64,000 nucleotides of DNA from Dokdonia donghaensis DSW-1 (GCF_001653755.1 NZ_CP015125.1:2179501-2243500); one strand, 5' to 3'; positions 44,001 to 51,809 are shown, counted from the stretch's first letter. A program made the numbers and translations. The notes: generated by a model from the sequence alone, not told the origin.

Positions 44001-45409
44001 CGCTACCTGTATTGGCAGAAGCGGGACCTATTGATTATACCTTCTGTGAAGAATTTGATGGAGATGATACAATGGGAAGTGTTGATCTTACGACCCTGGC
44101 AGATGAGATAGGGATTCTTGCGGCGCCACAGGTAACGAGTGATTTTACGATAAGCTATCACCAGTTACTGGTGCAGGCAGAGGCAAACACGGCTGCACTA
44201 AGTTCGCCATACACGGTGGCAGATGGTGAGGAGCTGTTTGTGCGTATTGAAGATAACACCACGGGTTGTGTGAACTTTACAAGCATCATCTTTACGGTAG
44301 AGAGCCGTCCAGAGGTGTCTCCAGCAGATAATATGGTACAGTGTGCTGATGATCTTGGGATTAATGTTGCGCCTAACCAAGATGAGGCTACCTTTGACCT
44401 TACCCAGCAAAATGCGATGATTACCGGTGGGGTAGCTGGCACTTCTGTTACTTACTACACCAGCCTGGCAGATGCAGAGGCAATGATAAATGCGATAGAC
44501 ACGCCTAGTGCTTATGTGAATACAAGTAACCCACAGACTATTTATGCTAGAGCGGTTAATACAGCTAGTAACTGTGAGAGTACGATGGTGGTAGACTTTG
44601 AGATTTTTGTACAACCACTACCATATACAGACCTTAGCAATGAGGGCGGACAGATTTGTGTGGATGAGATTACGGGTGAAGCGCTTGATCCGTTTACGAT
44701 AGATGGTACGGTAGAAGATCCTCAGATTGGGGTGACTTATAGCTATGCGTGGACACTAGATGGTGCATTGATATCACTAAATCCTGTGGTGACTGTAGAT
44801 GCTGCAGGAACCTACCAGGTGCTGGTTACAGCTACGTATGTAGATGGTACGGAGTGTGATTACCTAGCAGAGGCGGTATATACGGCAGAGAGCGCGCCGG
44901 TGTTTGAGGCGATTGTACTAGAACCTTCTTTTAACAGTAGCGGATTATACACGGTAGAGGTGATCAACATCACGGGAGCAAATCCTAACTCTGAGTATGA
45001 GTTTGCTCTAGATGATGGCCCGTTCCAGAGTAGTACGACTTTTACAAATGTGACTCCAGGAACACATACCATTTTTGGAAGACTAGCAAGTGGTAACTGT
45101 TCGATCTCTGAGTTTGAGATAGGGATCATCGATTACCCACGTTTCTTTACACCTAATGCAGATGGTTTTCACGACACGTGGAATATCATAGGGCTAGGGG
45201 TAGATCCTAACCTGAATGCGAAGATTTTTATCTTTGATAGATACGGGAAGCTCTTAAAACAACTAAGCCCTACAAGCCCAGGATGGGACGGTACTTTTAA
45301 TGGACAGCCGATGCCGAGTAACGACTACTGGTTTAGAGTAGAGTTTACAGAGGTAGATGACCTAGGGACACAGAGAACCGTAAATGGTCACTTTACATTG
45401 AAGAGATAA
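38003..45409 (+). CDS. Giant T9SS-secreted repeat protein (choice-of-anchor L adhesin-like)
   Basis: A 2468-residue protein with a signal peptide (VLISVLFLFFTVHINAQ). Residues about 20-280 are a choice-of-anchor L domain (GIGSFESNG, FIMASEEYNQGFECTFSDAF). About 18 diverged modules of about 105-120 residues follow. Each starts with a Cys-Asp-rich acidic motif such as ECDDDGDGQALFDLT. Each continues ITGGDPxLTVTYYxSxADA and P-x-AY...NPQTIYVRV, and ends VNPLPxP. The acidic loops could bind calcium. The C-terminus FFTPNADGFHDTWN...FDRYGKLLKQ is a type B T9SS sorting domain. Role in adhesion is inferred. Confidence 0.88.
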   Translation: MRSSLVLISVLFLFFTVHINAQAITVDASATTVADVETLITDILIGSSSDCAEISNVSKSTGIDEGAGINGIGSFESNGADFPYEAGIVLVSGNVNNVPGPEVDGIPSGGGWGGDTDLEANTTATNTNDASFIQFDFTPFVDELNFNFIMASEEYNQGFECTFSDAFAFILTDLTTGVVQNLAVLPGTNIPIEVTNIRPEVPGNCAAVNEEFFDRYNFAPFNPEANSAINFQGQTVSLTAMGTVVVGNPYTIKLVVADQSDSVRDIAVFLEAGSFNLGVDIGGDRIGSEFNAACEGETLTLDATFDGAISYTWEVDNGTGFVPLLDGMGVPVTTPTVDVTVAATYRVLVDAGTGCLGEDTAIIEFANPMYNDPMDLTVCDDVSGDGVEVFDLTDQISDILDTQDPMVVSVAFYENQSDAEMNINQIPNPDAYSNTMASQEIWVRVETDLSPDCFEVGSFIISVNSQTIANDPGIFIVCDDASDGSDTNGETVFDLSSLNSLILDTQDPAMFSVSYHETAMDATNNAMPLPFAYTSTDDMIWVRVENNGDVNCFAIREITLDVAELPVLLNNPVLLSQCDTDQDGFAFFNLTEAQTLLSADSNNETFVYFDSGGSSIVDPTAYFNQTANNESISVTISTINGCTRQAQIDLEVDTSEIPDTFQLEYFECDTDSDGQSLFDFSDATAQVLALFPAGQMLTVSYYETQQEAETETNPITATIDAYTNNLTYTDTNGQQGIWVRVDGDTANDCRGLGIHVLLNVEANPTFLPNISSLEECSPIANAAQFDLTQNDAEITGGDPNILVTYYENVGNYTAMNAIANPTAFSNSSNPQTIYYSLENATTGCTTFDFVNLAMNFELIVNQNPVLTTPTELQVCDDDGVIDGLTTVDLSSKDIEITGGFDANLTITYHLDQAGADAGDASIPDKTMFTMTTNPQIVVARVTDNTTACYSTVNLSVRSFPVPVPVTPADYEECDDDNDGVFDFFVLSSRDAEITGGDPTLTVAYYLTQADADNAPVGQELDNMMYINNEPFEQIVYARVFNDAGCYSTTPLTLRVLNTPMPNQDALPYALCDDDTDGLQIFDLSTQEANILGGLDPTMHTVEWFSSLASAEAGAPAIATPNAYTSNTATVYALVTDTAQMTTTMTFCSNIAPLELIVNPLPTPTQPAEYELCDDIESGSDTDEFASFDLRSRDDEITGGNDDWSVSYHLTQADADAGTPVLTDMYQNVVMANQTIFVRVEDIVTACYETITLTLVVNPLPSPTTIAPVEECDTMANDGDPDNDGDAIFDLTGQVTTDIINGEAFVGLTFHETIAAAELGTPAIANPAAYQTVSRTIYVRATDTDPATSTECYRIVELELIVQPAPVLPTTIPDLTECDDDGDGQALFDLTQNDAVIYGTQTPAAVTLTYHETLASAEAMVGSAADMPIADPVNYLASAPVTQLWVRLEDTATGCTVVGTFNLNIAMIPTITPPGLFEACDSAGALVGTDDDGITTFDLTSLDAGITGGDPALTVTYYESQADLDAGIANAIATPAAYINDGTSPQTLFILVSSSDAGMCGAETTVDLQVNPLPVIGEPLPEAIACDEDNDGFGAFDLQQYNDDLLATLTDITLRFYETLDNATADTGAGQIDITVPYNNITGMTSLYVVAQDTNPATATACTKIYEFELVVYPIPEIPAALETLTECDNDNNLMEIIDLTQNEVAIIGTQDATTLVITYHNTLADAETGNNPIIDPANYNATQMTPLEVIWVRLQVNDGSPNICAAVSSFEISVESPPTANPANDDLDLMVCDDDADTFNVFDLTVNEASLTGGDPLLSVTYYASLADQMSDTPITDPTAYTNIQNPQTIQAVVSSAAGCTDQTTFDIEVLPLPTPNTMPDAVEVCDATTDIDTDGDGVIDAGSGSDTDGFESFDLTGVIAQIGGGEPVDILVYTDLAFAEANPDDPTLAVADVTNFINTTSGNQTLYARVERNVPGDDDLDSDGNLCYVIVPFEVIVNPLPVLAEAGPIDYTFCEEFDGDDTMGSVDLTTLADEIGILAAPQVTSDFTISYHQLLVQAEANTAALSSPYTVADGEELFVRIEDNTTGCVNFTSIIFTVESRPEVSPADNMVQCADDLGINVAPNQDEATFDLTQQNAMITGGVAGTSVTYYTSLADAEAMINAIDTPSAYVNTSNPQTIYARAVNTASNCESTMVVDFEIFVQPLPYTDLSNEGGQICVDEITGEALDPFTIDGTVEDPQIGVTYSYAWTLDGALISLNPVVTVDAAGTYQVLVTATYVDGTECDYLAEAVYTAESAPVFEAIVLEPSFNSSGLYTVEVINITGANPNSEYEFALDDGPFQSSTTFTNVTPGTHTIFGRLASGNCSISEFEIGIIDYPRFFTPNADGFHDTWNIIGLGVDPNLNAKIFIFDRYGKLLKQLSPTSPGWDGTFNGQPMPSNDYWFRVEFTEVDDLGTQRTVNGHFTLKR
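41323..41337. repeat. Diverged palindrome with paired changes
   Basis: CGCTTCCGCGGAAGC: relative to the core, T-to-C and A-to-G occur at symmetric positions, so self-complementarity is kept. In the giant repeat protein gene. Confidence 0.55.
43813..43828. repeat. Diverged palindrome, one mismatch
   Basis: CGCTTTCGCGGAAGCG in the giant repeat protein gene, read as AFAEA. Confidence 0.7.
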
Positions 45410-45430
45410 AACAACCACATTACAAATTAA

Positions 45431-45463
45431 AAAAACTCCCTACGGCTGTAGGGAGTTTTTTTA
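45431..45463 (+). terminator. Terminator after the giant repeat protein gene
   Basis: AAAAACTCCCTA / TAGGGAGTTTTT with a 6-nt loop and a T run. Confidence 0.9.
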
Positions 45464-45547
45464 TGGGGTTGTATTAGATAGCCTATAATTCTATCTTCTA
45501 GATACTATATAAAATAGGCTAATTTAGATTTAATAGAGGAGTGGCTA

Positions 45548-45561
45548 CTTTCGCGCAAGCG
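45548..45561. repeat. Diverged palindrome, partial
   Basis: CTTTCGCGCAAGCG, one mismatch to the core and missing the first two bases; between the giant gene and the membrane protein gene. Confidence 0.5.
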
Positions 45562-45639
45562 TAAAATAAGATATAATGATCTTAGAGGATGTATGTTATT
45601 ATCTAAGCTAATGTATAGTTTTTGCGGAATAAGAGAAGC

Positions 45640-46248
45640 TTAAAAAACATCATCTTCTTCTTCCTCTTCTTCTATAATCTCATCGTCTTCATCATCAATT
45701 TGTTGCAAATCTAAAGGAGAGTCTGCGGGTATGGTAACAATTTTACCATTCCAACGTACACGTTTAAGCTCTTGGTCTAGATTCACACCATATAAACGAT
45801 CAAATATTTTGGTTCTGATTGTATACGTTATAGCTGCGACAATGGCTATAAGAGGTATGATAATGTAGAATTCATCACTATCTACAAATAGTAAATCTTC
45901 GTTGATTGTACTATAAATTTGGAAAACATACATCGCTATTGGAACTAAAATAGAATGATACCACCAGTGTTTACAGGTGAAAAACCAGATTAATAATAAG
46001 ATAAAGGGAACAACTTTGCTAAAAACTATCCAAGCTAAGATTTGAATACTTTCGTAATAATTACTGTGTATTGTACCAAACAAAGAGGATTCCCAAGTTT
46101 TTACATTTGGGAATCCTTGATATACGTATGAGACTATAGGCGATAGCACTATACATAATGCAATAATAGTACCTACAGATAAAATTTTTCTTTTATCCGT
46201 TGCTTGGTATTTTTTTAATGTCACGTTTGTCGATTGCTTGTTCTGCAT
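45640..46248 (-). CDS. Four-helix membrane protein with acidic tail
   Basis: A 202-residue protein. There are four membrane segments: about 22-43 (ILSVGTIIALCIVLSPIVSYVY), then about 67-88, 92-110 and 126-145. The C-terminal tail ends in a run of Asp and Glu (EIIEEEEEEDDVF). The annotated ATG overlaps a small upstream gene by 56 nt; a GTG at codon 9 would cut the overlap to 32 nt. No family recognised; function unknown. Confidence 0.6.
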   Translation of the reverse strand: MQNKQSTNVTLKKYQATDKRKILSVGTIIALCIVLSPIVSYVYQGFPNVKTWESSLFGTIHSNYYESIQILAWIVFSKVVPFILLLIWFFTCKHWWYHSILVPIAMYVFQIYSTINEDLLFVDSDEFYIIIPLIAIVAAITYTIRTKIFDRLYGVNLDQELKRVRWNGKIVTIPADSPLDLQQIDDEDDEIIEEEEEEDDVF

Positions 46249-46324
46249 TTTCTGTTATTGCAGTGTACGTTAATGCTGTTGCTCCCGCAATAAGCAGGCC
46301 TAATAGTAAAGCTTTAATTTTCAT
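46193..46324 (-). CDS. Small secreted peptide, 43 residues
   Basis: A micro-gene that reads MKIKALLLGLLIAGATALTY followed by TAITENAEQAIDKRDIKKIPSNG. It is a signal-peptide-like hydrophobic start and a short charged mature part of about 24 residues. The DIKKIPSNG-type tail recurs in small flavobacterial secreted proteins, as far as I recall. Its 3' end overlaps the start of the membrane protein gene in another frame. The clean signal peptide supports it over chance. Confidence 0.6.
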   Translation of the reverse strand: MKIKALLLGLLIAGATALTYTAITENAEQAIDKRDIKKIPSNG

Positions 46325-46594
46325 AATTTAGAGTGTTTTGAGTATTAATGATTTGTTGATACAAACATCACTCAATTCTCTCAATTTATAACCAATCGCT
46401 TTTTTTTGTATATTCGCGCTTTTTTTGAAAAAAAAATACACGAAAACAACATTTTACACTTGTTAGGGGTTATCTATTAAAATCTTATTTTTCGATTAAA
46501 AGTTTTATGTTATGTTTTTTGTCAATAAGTAAAATTCAATTATCAGAAAAAACCTACATTTTCACCAAATTACATTAACATAATTTTAACATAA

Positions 46595-47002
46595 TTAATT
46601 TATTGATATTACTCTTTTATTTGTGTTTTGCTTCTCTATCTTGATAATATCTGCTTCGTTTGGTAAAAATTTTGAAATATTATCAGGCCACTCAATAAAT
46701 ATCCAGTCACCATTAAATATATATTCTTCAAATCCCATATCAAGCGCTTCTTCTTGATTTGTGATTCTATAAAAGTCAAAGTGGTAAATGAGCTGCTCAT
46801 TACCTGTGACATATTCATTAACAATTGAAAAAGTGGGGCTACTTATGGTGTCTGTCACACCAAGCTTTTTTACAATGGCTTTAATAAGTGTTGTTTTACC
46901 AGCACCCATCTCTCCATAAAAAAGCAAAACGTTGCTTCGGACAGTAGTGACGATTTTATCTGCAATAGCTTCTATATCAGATAAATCATAAGATATTTGC
47001 AT
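46595..47002 (-). CDS. tsaE: tRNA threonylcarbamoyladenosine biosynthesis ATPase TsaE
   Basis: A 135-residue P-loop protein. Walker A is YGEMGAGKTTLIKAIV (residues about 29-45). ISSPTFSIVNEY is the conserved switch segment, and HFDFYRITNQEEALDMGFEEY and IFIEWPDNI complete the family pattern. It helps load the t6A modification on tRNAs reading ANN codons, with TsaB, TsaC and TsaD. In related flavobacteria tsaE lies near porX; here two AraC-type genes separate them. Confidence 0.92.
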   Translation of the reverse strand: MQISYDLSDIEAIADKIVTTVRSNVLLFYGEMGAGKTTLIKAIVKKLGVTDTISSPTFSIVNEYVTGNEQLIYHFDFYRITNQEEALDMGFEEYIFNGDWIFIEWPDNISKFLPNEADIIKIEKQNTNKRVISIN

Positions 47003-47800
47003 TATTAAGTAGTTTAAGGGCGTTGCTAATATAAGAATTTTTTAAACTTTTATCGTTCAAATACAATATACGAGTCTTAAGATATTTATTATTGTAGGAA
47101 TATTCTTTCAGTAAATGCGAATAATGACTATTGTCAATTCATTTAGAAAAACTGGGGTGAATTTTTTGAATAGAATTTCACTCCTTTCCTTAAGAGGTAG
47201 GAGGAAGGAGTACAAAACTGTTGTCTTCTAATAAAAAGAAATAAAAATTTTGAAAGAAGTAGTGCGAGAGCAATACTTACTATAATTCTAATAAATCGAT
47301 GTCAATCTGTAATAGATTTGAAGGCAACATTTGATTAACTGTTAGATCCCTTCATATAACTTGTTTCAGTTGCAAACCCCTAATATGTAGTATAAAAACG
47401 AGTTAATAAACACCGATCATTAGAATTGTGATAGCACCTTATTTTACTATTACTCCATTGTAATAATAAAAAACATCAGGTACTTGTCCATTTTTTGATT
47501 GTCCTTAAACGACATTAATAATTTAAAGGTCTTATTTTATACCATACCAATCAACTAGGGTATAGGTATATTTATAAATATACCGTCTATATTTATCTTT
47601 TTACCGAAATTGTAGTATTCTGAAAAACAATGGTTTAATCCTTGATTAGACCTTTTAAAGTAAAAAGAGCATAATGTATTTCAAATAGACATTTGAAGTC
47701 AAAAATCTTGCTAAAATAACGGCATAAAACAGCGGTACGACATACACTTACTTTAAGTTTTAAGTGTGAACTATAAGATGTTATAAGTATTATGAATTAA

Positions 47801-47814
47801 GTAAGAAATTTCGT
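47801..47814 (+). promoter_or_regulatory. GTAAGAAATTTCGT box upstream of the first TPR/AraC gene
   Basis: Identical 14-mer to 49821-49834 upstream of the paralogue, ending 19 nt before the -7 box, so at the -33 region. GTAAGAAAT also occurs at 37972-37980 before the giant repeat protein gene. Confidence 0.55.
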
Positions 47815-47833
47815 TTGTTTATTAATGAATGTA

Positions 47834-47841
47834 TATTTTTG
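47834..47841 (+). promoter_or_regulatory. -7 element of the first TPR/AraC gene
   Basis: TATTTTTG (TAnnTTTG) 17 nt before ATG 47859. It excludes the upstream in-frame ATG at 47829 as start. Confidence 0.6.
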
Positions 47842-47858
47842 ACTTTTACTTGCTATTT

Positions 47859-49712
47859 ATGAAGAAGCGCGTTTTTCTCCTCTTTTTATTTTATTCTATT
47901 GTAACTATTTCTGGTAAGGCTCAAGATTTACCCTTCCTAATAGATGATAAAGTCCCAGACTCTATACGACTACAAGATTATCAAACAGTAAGGAAAAAAT
48001 TCTTTGAACTTACTTACAAAGACCCTCAAGTAATTGATACGCTATTATTAGAGTTGTACAGTAAAGATTTAATAATTAAAGCTACAGAGAAGAATGACCA
48101 TCTAGAAGTCTCTACATTTTATGATACATTAAGTAATTATCGTGAAAATAGTTTACCTACTATTGATTATGTATTAGAATATACGAAAACACATAATCTT
48201 GACGAGTTCTATATTGAAGCGTTAATAAGAAAAGCTCTTTTTTTTATTAATACAGAGTCTAATTTAGAAGAAGCTTATAGTTTAGCTCAAGAAGCTTATG
48301 ATAAGAATCAACGTTTTAATAATCTAGTTATAGCATATACTACAAAAAATATTATAGCTTTATTGTTAAAAGACAGTGGTAAAACTAAGGAGGCTATTAA
48401 AATATATTTAGAACTTGAAGAGTTATATCATACTGATGTAATTAATGAAATATTTAAGTTTGGGACAGATCGATATATTAAGGAAGCTCATACAGAGATA
48501 CAGTATAGTATGGCTTTAGCATATTTTAAGCTTCATAATTATAAAAAAGCTTCTGAATATATAAACAAAGTAAAGGAGTATTCAGATATCTCTGGTAACA
48601 CAGAATATGTTAGCGCATATTTAGGCCTCAAAGGTGGTATTTTAATTAGACAGGGAAACTATACAGAAGGTTTAAAGTTTACCAATGAATATTTAGACAT
48701 AGCAGTTAATCTAGATAATGATGAGTTTTCTCACTCCTATACAATGCAAGGCATCGCCTATAGGGGTTTACATCAACCTGACAAGGCTTTAACTTCATTT
48801 CTCACAGCCGATAGTTTACGTGATGTTGCTGGATCAGATTATTTATTTTCAGATTTAAAAGTTACTTATGATTATCTACACAATCATTATAAACAAACAG
48901 GAGATGTAGCTAGACAAATTGAATATCTCAATAAGATGATTGCTTATGAAGAGGAGTATGGAAAACTTAGCCAGAATGTAGGTGATCAGATAATAGCGTC
49001 TTACACGTTACCAGAGTTACTGTCAGAAAAAGAAAACGCGATAAAGACATTAGAAGAAGAAAAAGAAAGTAGAAACATTGGTATAATTCTAATTGTAATA
49101 TTGGGACTGGCAGCGATAAGCTTTGCGATTTACCAGTATAGAAGACGACTCAAGTTAAAGCAACGTTTTATAAACTTAAGAGATACTTATAGTGAACGCA
49201 TAACCACTGAGGAAAAGCCAGAAGAAGCTACTGCAGTAACAAGGCCTGTCGTGCAAAATCATATAGAAGGCGCATTATCACATATTAAACCAGCCCAGCT
49301 TGAAAAGATACAAGAAGGCTTAGACAGTTTTGAGAAAAAGGCTCTTTTTACATCTCATAACGTGACACTCAAGAGCCTAGCCAAACAGATAGGGACAAAC
49401 GCCTCTTACCTTTCGAAATATATTAATGTTGAAAAATCTGAGAATTTTTCTACTTACTTAAATGATTTGAGAATTAATTATGTCCTCAAAGAGCTTTACA
49501 ACAATCCAAAATTAAAATTTTACACAGTCGCCGCTATAGCAGAGGAGGTAGGCTTTTCTAACGTAAAATCATTTTCAACACACTTTAAACGTGTCACTGG
49601 GCTTTCGGTCTCCTACTTTATAAAAAATCTTTCTAGTGAGCCAGACAGCTTTTCTAAGGAGGAGAAAGACGGCGTTATCAACCTTTCTGACCGTGTGAAT
49701 AAAGCTGGTTAA
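47859..49712 (+). CDS. TPR-containing membrane AraC-family regulator (paralogue 1)
   Basis: A 617-residue protein. It has a signal peptide (FLLFLFYSIVTISGKAQD), a periplasmic helical TPR-like region (about 120-390), one membrane helix (IGIILIVILGLAAISFAIYQY), and a cytoplasmic AraC-type DNA-binding domain. The DNA-binding part is NVTLKSLAKQIGTNASYLSKYIN and YTVAAIAEEVGFSNVKSFSTHF. It is a close paralogue of 49886-51733, most alike in the last 130 residues. The layout suggests that an envelope signal is sensed by the TPRs and passed to transcription. Targets unknown. Confidence 0.85.
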   Translation: MKKRVFLLFLFYSIVTISGKAQDLPFLIDDKVPDSIRLQDYQTVRKKFFELTYKDPQVIDTLLLELYSKDLIIKATEKNDHLEVSTFYDTLSNYRENSLPTIDYVLEYTKTHNLDEFYIEALIRKALFFINTESNLEEAYSLAQEAYDKNQRFNNLVIAYTTKNIIALLLKDSGKTKEAIKIYLELEELYHTDVINEIFKFGTDRYIKEAHTEIQYSMALAYFKLHNYKKASEYINKVKEYSDISGNTEYVSAYLGLKGGILIRQGNYTEGLKFTNEYLDIAVNLDNDEFSHSYTMQGIAYRGLHQPDKALTSFLTADSLRDVAGSDYLFSDLKVTYDYLHNHYKQTGDVARQIEYLNKMIAYEEEYGKLSQNVGDQIIASYTLPELLSEKENAIKTLEEEKESRNIGIILIVILGLAAISFAIYQYRRRLKLKQRFINLRDTYSERITTEEKPEEATAVTRPVVQNHIEGALSHIKPAQLEKIQEGLDSFEKKALFTSHNVTLKSLAKQIGTNASYLSKYINVEKSENFSTYLNDLRINYVLKELYNNPKLKFYTVAAIAEEVGFSNVKSFSTHFKRVTGLSVSYFIKNLSSEPDSFSKEEKDGVINLSDRVNKAG

Positions 49713-49731
49713 GGTATATTGATTTTTAGTA

Positions 49732-49747
49732 CGCTTTCGCGAAAGCG
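49732..49747. repeat. Dispersed palindrome, exact 16-mer (between paralogues)
   Basis: CGCTTTCGCGAAAGCG with symmetry extending to 24 bp (AGTACGC...GCGTACT, 49728-49751), the longest in the window. Confidence 0.95.
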
Positions 49748-49820
49748 TACTCACGCTTTGCAATATTTAAGTATTGTATGATAAAAAGGTGGCTAAAAGG
49801 ATAATCTACATTGTGAAATC

Positions 49821-49834
49821 GTAAGAAATTTCGT
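49821..49834 (+). promoter_or_regulatory. GTAAGAAATTTCGT box upstream of the second TPR/AraC gene
   Basis: Same 14-mer as 47801-47814, ending 20 nt before the -7 box TATTTTTG at 49855-49862. Confidence 0.55.
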
Positions 49835-49854
49835 AAAATTTAAAATGTAATCTC

Positions 49855-49862
49855 TATTTTTG
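49855..49862 (+). promoter_or_regulatory. -7 element of the second TPR/AraC gene
   Basis: TATTTTTG (TAnnTTTG) 23 nt before ATG 49886. Confidence 0.6.
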
Positions 49863-49885
49863 TCGGCTATTAGTTAGTTTCCCTT

Positions 49886-51733
49886 ATGAAGGTTTACACC
49901 TTATATTTTTTTACAATACTTCTTTGCCTACCAGCTTTGGTATCCAGCCAAGACCTACCCTATATCACAGATCAAAAAGTACCAGACTCTATAGCCTCTA
50001 TAGATTACTCAATACTTAGAAAACGGTTTTTCAAATTTGCAATTGAGCCACCTGCAGATGTAGATTCACTCACTATAGAACTCTATGCTAAGTTTCTCAT
50101 TATAGAAGCGCAGCAAAAAGAGTTAAAAGATGATTTTGCTAAATTTTATAGTAATCTAGGTACTTTTAGAGGAGACATTGCAAGTATAGATTATGCACTT
50201 CAACATACAGACAAACATAAATCATCTGAACTATATGAACAAATATTAATTGAAAAGGCTATTCATCTTTATAATGATGATCAATTTCAAGAATCTTATG
50301 ACATAGCTCAAGAGGCCTTGAAATTTGCAGAAAAATCTAAAAACTTATCAAATGAGTGGTCTCTAAAAAATTTAATAGCAGTATTACTTATTGAAAATAA
50401 TAAAGAGGTCGAAGGAATACAAGTTTTAAAAGAAATTGAAAAGACCTATAGTACTGATAAGATTAAACAAATATTTCCATATAGTTGGGAAGCTAACAAT
50501 AAAGAAATATTGGCATCGGTGCAATATTGTATTGCTATGGCATATTTTGATATAAATGAATTAGATAGTGCCACATATTATATATCAAAGATTAAAGAAT
50601 ACGCAAAAGATGCTAATGATAATGACTATTATTTATCTTATTTAGGATTACAAGCAGGCATATATACAAAATCACATAAATATAAAGAGGGATTAAAGCT
50701 TACTAATCAATATTTGGCAGAAAATCTAGATGGAGATCCCGATGCTTTATCTCACTCTTATGCATTTAAAGGCATAGCTCACAAAGGACTACAGCAACCG
50801 GAAGAGGCGCTCGCGGCGTTTCTTAAGACTGATAGTTTACACGAGTCTGGTGGTGCAGATTATTTCTTTCAAGAACTTAAAACCACCTACGATTACCTCC
50901 TTATTCATTACAAAAACACGGGTAATAGCACAAAACAAATTGAGTACCTCAATAAAATGATAACCTATGAAGAGGATTTTGGATCACTTAGTAAAACCAT
51001 AGGTGATGGTATTGTAGCATCTTATACAATCCCTCAATTACTCTCAGAAAAAGAAGCAGTTATACAAAGTCTTGAGGGTGATAAAAAACAGCGCACCGTT
51101 GGTCTTATTTTTTTTATAGGCCTAGGGTTACTTGCCCTATTTTATGCGCTTATTCAATATAGAAAGCGACGTATTTTAAAACAACGTTTTGAAAAATTGC
51201 GCGCCATATATAGTGAGTGGGTCGTACAAGAAACAAACCCTATAAAGGAAGCCGAACCAGCCTTACCTGTTGTAAAAGCTGAGCAAGACGGCCCTTTATC
51301 ACACATAAAGCCAGCGCAGCTAGAAAAGATACAAGAAGGTCTAGACCGTTTTGAGAAAAAGGCCCTTTTTACTTCTCATAATGTGACGCTTAAGAGCCTT
51401 GCTGCACAAATAGGAACAAACGCCTCCTATCTTTCTAAATACATTAATGTAGAAAAATCTGATAATTTTTCTACCTACCTAAGTGATTTACGTGTTAATT
51501 ATGTGCTTAAGGAGCTGTATGCTTCTCACAAACTACGTTCATATACCGTTGCCGCCATTGCAGAGGAGATAGGTTTTTCTAACGTAAAATCATTTTCTAC
51601 ACACTTTAAGCGTGTGACTGGACTCTCTGTATCTTATTTTATTAAGAATCTAGAGGGCATTAAAGAGACTGCTGTGAAGAAAAAGGATGATAATGTGATA
51701 GACTTTTTAGAGCGAATTAATAAAACGGGGTAA
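49886..51733 (+). CDS. TPR-containing membrane AraC-family regulator (paralogue 2)
   Basis: A 615-residue tandem paralogue of the previous gene with the same domain order. The signal peptide ends PALVSSQDLPY, TPR-like helices follow, the membrane helix is VGLIFFIGLGLLALFYALIQY, and the HTH pair is VTLKSLAAQIGTNASYLSKYIN and IAEEIGFSNVKSFSTHF. The DNA-binding domains are nearly identical, while the sensor parts differ, so both may bind the same sites but answer different signals (inference). It has its own promoter and a strong terminator. Confidence 0.85.
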   Translation: MKVYTLYFFTILLCLPALVSSQDLPYITDQKVPDSIASIDYSILRKRFFKFAIEPPADVDSLTIELYAKFLIIEAQQKELKDDFAKFYSNLGTFRGDIASIDYALQHTDKHKSSELYEQILIEKAIHLYNDDQFQESYDIAQEALKFAEKSKNLSNEWSLKNLIAVLLIENNKEVEGIQVLKEIEKTYSTDKIKQIFPYSWEANNKEILASVQYCIAMAYFDINELDSATYYISKIKEYAKDANDNDYYLSYLGLQAGIYTKSHKYKEGLKLTNQYLAENLDGDPDALSHSYAFKGIAHKGLQQPEEALAAFLKTDSLHESGGADYFFQELKTTYDYLLIHYKNTGNSTKQIEYLNKMITYEEDFGSLSKTIGDGIVASYTIPQLLSEKEAVIQSLEGDKKQRTVGLIFFIGLGLLALFYALIQYRKRRILKQRFEKLRAIYSEWVVQETNPIKEAEPALPVVKAEQDGPLSHIKPAQLEKIQEGLDRFEKKALFTSHNVTLKSLAAQIGTNASYLSKYINVEKSDNFSTYLSDLRVNYVLKELYASHKLRSYTVAAIAEEIGFSNVKSFSTHFKRVTGLSVSYFIKNLEGIKETAVKKKDDNVIDFLERINKTG

Positions 51734-51762
51734 CTACGTTTTTACATTTTATAGCATCATAA

Positions 51763-51792
51763 AAAAACCACAGCTCTGGCTGTGGTTTTTTA
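51763..51792. terminator. Terminator, left copy of a duplicated hairpin
   Basis: AAAAACCACAGC / GCTGTGGTTTTT with a TCTG loop, serving the TPR/AraC gene and the convergent gene at 51810. A near-identical copy is at 52646-52676. Confidence 0.85.
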
Positions 51793-51809
51793 TTTAAAAA
51801 GGAGGGTGT

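Larger units (their letters stand above)
47003..47858. other. 856-bp gene-free region before the first TPR/AraC gene
   Basis: No open frame that looks real. It contains a perfect 20-bp palindrome GGTATATTTATAAATATACC (47565-47584), an ACACTTA...TAAGTGT dyad (47744-47767), and the shared box and promoter described separately. It may be a long regulatory region or the remains of a lost gene. Confidence 0.5.

Noticed and set aside
42550..45129. Several minus-strand ORFs opposite the giant repeat gene
   Set aside because: They mirror the repetitive Asp/Thr-rich coding strand and have no start signals or family motifs.
38003..45409. CRISPR-like array in the repeated gene
   Set aside because: Repeats are about 330 bp, diverged and coding; there are no short exact repeats with unique spacers. 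No CRISPR array was seen anywhere in the window.
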